A DNA stretch of 15,231 nucleotides from Nitrosopumilaceae archaeon (GTDB lineage: Archaea; Thermoproteota; Nitrososphaeria; Nitrososphaerales; Nitrosopumilaceae): positions 32,542-47,772 of the forward strand of contig DUJB01000064.1 of assembly GCA_013330055.1 (NCBI GenBank), read 5' to 3'. The notes beneath the pieces were generated by a model that was given only the letters and a program-made list of their open reading frames with translations, searched no databases and had not been told where the DNA came from. Every line of letters begins with the position of its first letter. Within the stretch, counting starts at the first letter, position 1. Shown piece after piece: positions 13,423 to 15,231 of this stretch. The position numbers and the translations under genes are program-made.

Positions 13423-14979
13423 GTCTTTTCAAAAACAAGAACCATCAAAGTTTTTCTCAAACTTTTACCATTAATTCTAACACTTCGAAAAGATAGAAGA
13501 GACTGGGTCAAAAAAGAAGGAAAAAATGTCAAGATAGAAAGATATCAAAAAAATGCACAAAAAGTTCTTAATACTTTTGTCAGTCTTGGACCGGTTTACA
13601 TCAAACTTGGTCAATGGCTGTCTTCAAGGGCAGACATTTTACCACAACCATACATGGAAGAGCTTGCAAAATTACAAGATGATGTACCAGCAGCACCCTT
13701 TGAGCAAGTCAAACCAATTATAGAAAAAGATCTTGGACCGATTGAACAAAACTTTGATTTTGTCAATACTAATGTGCTTTCTGGAGCATCTCTTGGGCAA
13801 GTGTATCTTGCCAAAATAAAAGAAAAGGATGTTATCATCAAGGTACAAAGGCCAAACATTGACAAAATTGTCGAAGAAGACATCAAAATTCTCAAAAAGT
13901 TTCTTCCTATTGCAATGAAATTTGTAGATCCAAACTTGCGCTATTCTGCAGAAGCAATGTTATCACAATTTATTGAAACAGTACATGAAGAAATGGATTA
14001 CAGAATTGAGTCACAAAATCTAAAAACAATCAAAAGAAACATGCGTAATTATCCAAAAGTAATAATTCCTTCTGTTATAGATGATCATTCATCAGAGCAT
14101 GTGCTCACAATGGAGTACATACCAGGAATCAAAATAACTAATGTACAAGCCTTAGATCAAGCCGGAATAGATAGGGAACAGATTGTAATCAAGGCTCACA
14201 AAGTCTTTTTCACGATGCTTTTACATCACGAAATATTTCATGCAGATCCTCATCCAGGAAACATTTCTGTAACAAACGATGGTTCATTGATTCTCTATGA
14301 CTTTGGTATGGTAGGGAGGCTTGACAATGAGACACGACTAAAGCTAATTCGACTGTATCTCTCACTTGTTGAAAAGGATCCTCCAAGAACAGTAAACGCA
14401 ATGAATGAGCTTGGTATGCTTGTTCCTGGCTTTAACGCAGGTGTAATAGAAAAAGGAATAGAAATGTCAATTCATGCTATGCATGGAAAAAAACCCGACA
14501 CAATGGAAGTACGAGCATTAATGGAGCTGGCAAACAAAACTATGAGCAAATTTCCATTCAAGCTTCCAAAACACTTGGCACTTTATATGAGAATGGCGTC
14601 AATTCTTGAAGGAATTTATCTTACCCATAAAGTAAAATTCAGATTCATCAATGTTTTACGAAACATTTTGGAAGAAGAACATCTTATCAAAGATGCATAT
14701 GTAGAAGAACTAAAGTATTCAATAAACAGATTTGCAAAATCAATTGATGCTACAATATCTATTGCACCAGAACTCAAACGATATCTTGATGAAAATAGAT
14801 CTTTTCAAAACATGATGCCAAAATATTCTACAAGTGTTTTACTTTCGGGAAGTATTCTTTCTTCCGCGGTGTTTGTTGGCTCCGCAGTACTATACACAAC
14901 AAATGAGTTTGCAGGTCAGGTTGGTATGATAGGTTCCATAATTATAATGGCAATCTCTGTATTTCTCAGAAAACGTTAG
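13423..14979 (+). CDS. ABC1/UbiB-family atypical protein kinase-like ATPase, membrane-anchored
   Basis: About 518 residues if started at GTC 13423. All family hallmarks are present: the KxGQ motif (KLGQ, 61-64) in LGPVYIKLGQWLSSRADILP, the modified nucleotide loop GASLGQV (121-127), lysine K140 (VIIKVQRP), EMDYRIESQN, VLTMEYIPG, HADPHPGN (273-280), and DFG at 293-295. Two C-terminal transmembrane helices (about 469-490 and 496-515) end in LRKR. In bacteria and mitochondria the family supports ubiquinone synthesis through ATPase activity; the archaeal role is unknown, perhaps lipid or quinone metabolism. Start: the first ATG (13654) would delete the KxGQ region. The frame is open from 13390, but no ATG, GTG or TTG lies upstream. 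GTC 13423 is chosen from AGGAG spacing (7 bases), with TTA 13420 or ATT 13405 possible. A start-codon mutation or sequence error cannot be excluded. Confidence 0.88.
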   Translation, partial: VFSKTRTIKVFLKLLPLILTLRKDRRDWVKKEGKNVKIERYQKNAQKVLNTFVSLGPVYIKLGQWLSSRADILPQPYMEELAKLQDDVPAAPFEQVKPIIEKDLGPIEQNFDFVNTNVLSGASLGQVYLAKIKEKDVIIKVQRPNIDKIVEEDIKILKKFLPIAMKFVDPNLRYSAEAMLSQFIETVHEEMDYRIESQNLKTIKRNMRNYPKVIIPSVIDDHSSEHVLTMEYIPGIKITNVQALDQAGIDREQIVIKAHKVFFTMLLHHEIFHADPHPGNISVTNDGSLILYDFGMVGRLDNETRLKLIRLYLSLVEKDPPRTVNAMNELGMLVPGFNAGVIEKGIEMSIHAMHGKKPDTMEVRALMELANKTMSKFPFKLPKHLALYMRMASILEGIYLTHKVKFRFINVLRNILEEEHLIKDAYVEELKYSINRFAKSIDATISIAPELKRYLDENRSFQNMMPKYSTSVLLSGSILSSAVFVGSAVLYTTNEFAGQVGMIGSIIIMAISVFLRKR

Positions 14980-15231
14980 CTATTCTATTGTTATGTCCTT
15001 CCCGCTCTTAATGGGAATCTTTAGTGTAAGAACACCATGGAGATATTTAGCTGAACCAACAGCTTCTTCACCCTCTTTCACCTCTATTGGAAGTCTAATT
15101 TTTTTATCAACTTCATGTGGTCTTTGATGCCAGATCACAGTTCCATCATGATTCGTTTCTCTTTTTGCATTTATAGAAAGAATATTTCCATTAATTCTTA
15201 ATTTGATATCTTTCTTATCGAAACCTGGTAA
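14980..15231 (-). CDS. Small heat-shock protein, Hsp20/alpha-crystallin family (5' end missing)
   Basis: The last 83 codons are visible; the gene runs off the window on its 5' side. Translated by hand, the fragment starts LPGFDKKDIKLRING and contains RPHEVDKKIRLP, then KYLHGVLTLKIPIKSGKDITIE before the stop. LPGF..DI, the GVLTLKIP beta-strand signature and the C-terminal I-x-I motif (ITI) are the diagnostic parts of the alpha-crystallin domain and its oligomerisation tail. The product would be an ATP-independent cytoplasmic holdase that keeps unfolded proteins soluble. Its stop codon lies directly next to the stop of the convergent UbiB-family gene, with no base between, so there is no space for a separate terminator and the transcripts must overlap. 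Confidence 0.92.
   Translation of the reverse strand, partial: LPGFDKKDIKLRINGNILSINAKRETNHDGTVIWHQRPHEVDKKIRLPIEVKEGEEAVGSAKYLHGVLTLKIPIKSGKDITIE

Noticed and set aside
1..15231. CRISPR array, tRNA or rRNA gene, insertion sequence, integration site
   Set aside because: I saw no regularly spaced repeats, tRNA T-loop or acceptor pattern, transposase motif or flanking repeats on either strand.

Overview
The window reads as chromosomal DNA from an ammonia-oxidising thaumarchaeon (Nitrosopumilus/Nitrosarchaeum type). The archaeal assignment rests on the archaea-specific coenzyme A genes (pantoate kinase and phosphopantothenate synthetase in place of bacterial PanK/PanC), AbrB-PhoU and Lrp-family regulators, AT-rich TATA boxes placed about 25 bases before start codons (leaderless transcripts), and a secreted, C-terminally anchored protein encoded next to a MacB-type ABC exporter. 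The narrower taxonomic placement is inferred from overall protein style, not proven.

Layout. 1-693 (minus): 3' part of a PP-loop ATP-pyrophosphatase, probably a tRNA-thiolation enzyme. It diverges from an M24 Xaa-Pro peptidase (751-1812, plus) across a very short promoter region. 1813-2024 holds no convincing gene, only T-runs that could end transcription from both sides. 2025-3218 (minus): RlmN, a bacterial-type radical SAM RNA methyltransferase with clearly higher GC than its neighbours. 3291-7195 (minus): a compact coenzyme A operon read in the order pantoate kinase, phosphopantothenate synthetase, PanB, CoaBC and a small KTSC-domain protein. The four pathway genes overlap by 7-8 bases and the KTSC gene follows after one base.

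7279-8238 (plus): AbrB-PhoU regulator, whose stop overlaps that of a convergent Nudix hydrolase (8235-8762, minus). 8791-9687 (minus): an Lrp-type regulator made of two HTH-plus-ligand-domain units in one chain. It diverges across 116 bases from a three-gene exporter operon (about 9804-12992, plus): FtsX/MacB-type permease, LolD/MacB-type ATPase, and a secreted membrane-anchored protein. 13023-13412 and about 13423-14979 (plus): a small membrane protein followed by an ABC1/UbiB-family atypical kinase. 14980-15231 (minus): C-terminal end of a small heat-shock protein, running off the window.

How the genes work together. PanB, pantoate kinase, phosphopantothenate synthetase and CoaBC cover the route from ketoisovalerate to 4'-phosphopantetheine, apart from ketopantoate reductase, which must lie elsewhere (CoaD would follow). 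The Lrp gene is the natural candidate regulator of the facing exporter operon.

A recurring oddity is that three genes (PhoU, exporter ATPase, UbiB) have conserved N-terminal sequence upstream of any ATG, GTG or TTG. They may start at rare codons (CTG, ATT, GTC), and simple ORF calling would truncate them. No tRNA, rRNA, CRISPR array, insertion sequence or integration site was recognised. The most unusual items are the foreign-looking rlmN, the tandem Lrp/exporter locus, the UbiB start problem and the KTSC gene appended to the CoA operon.
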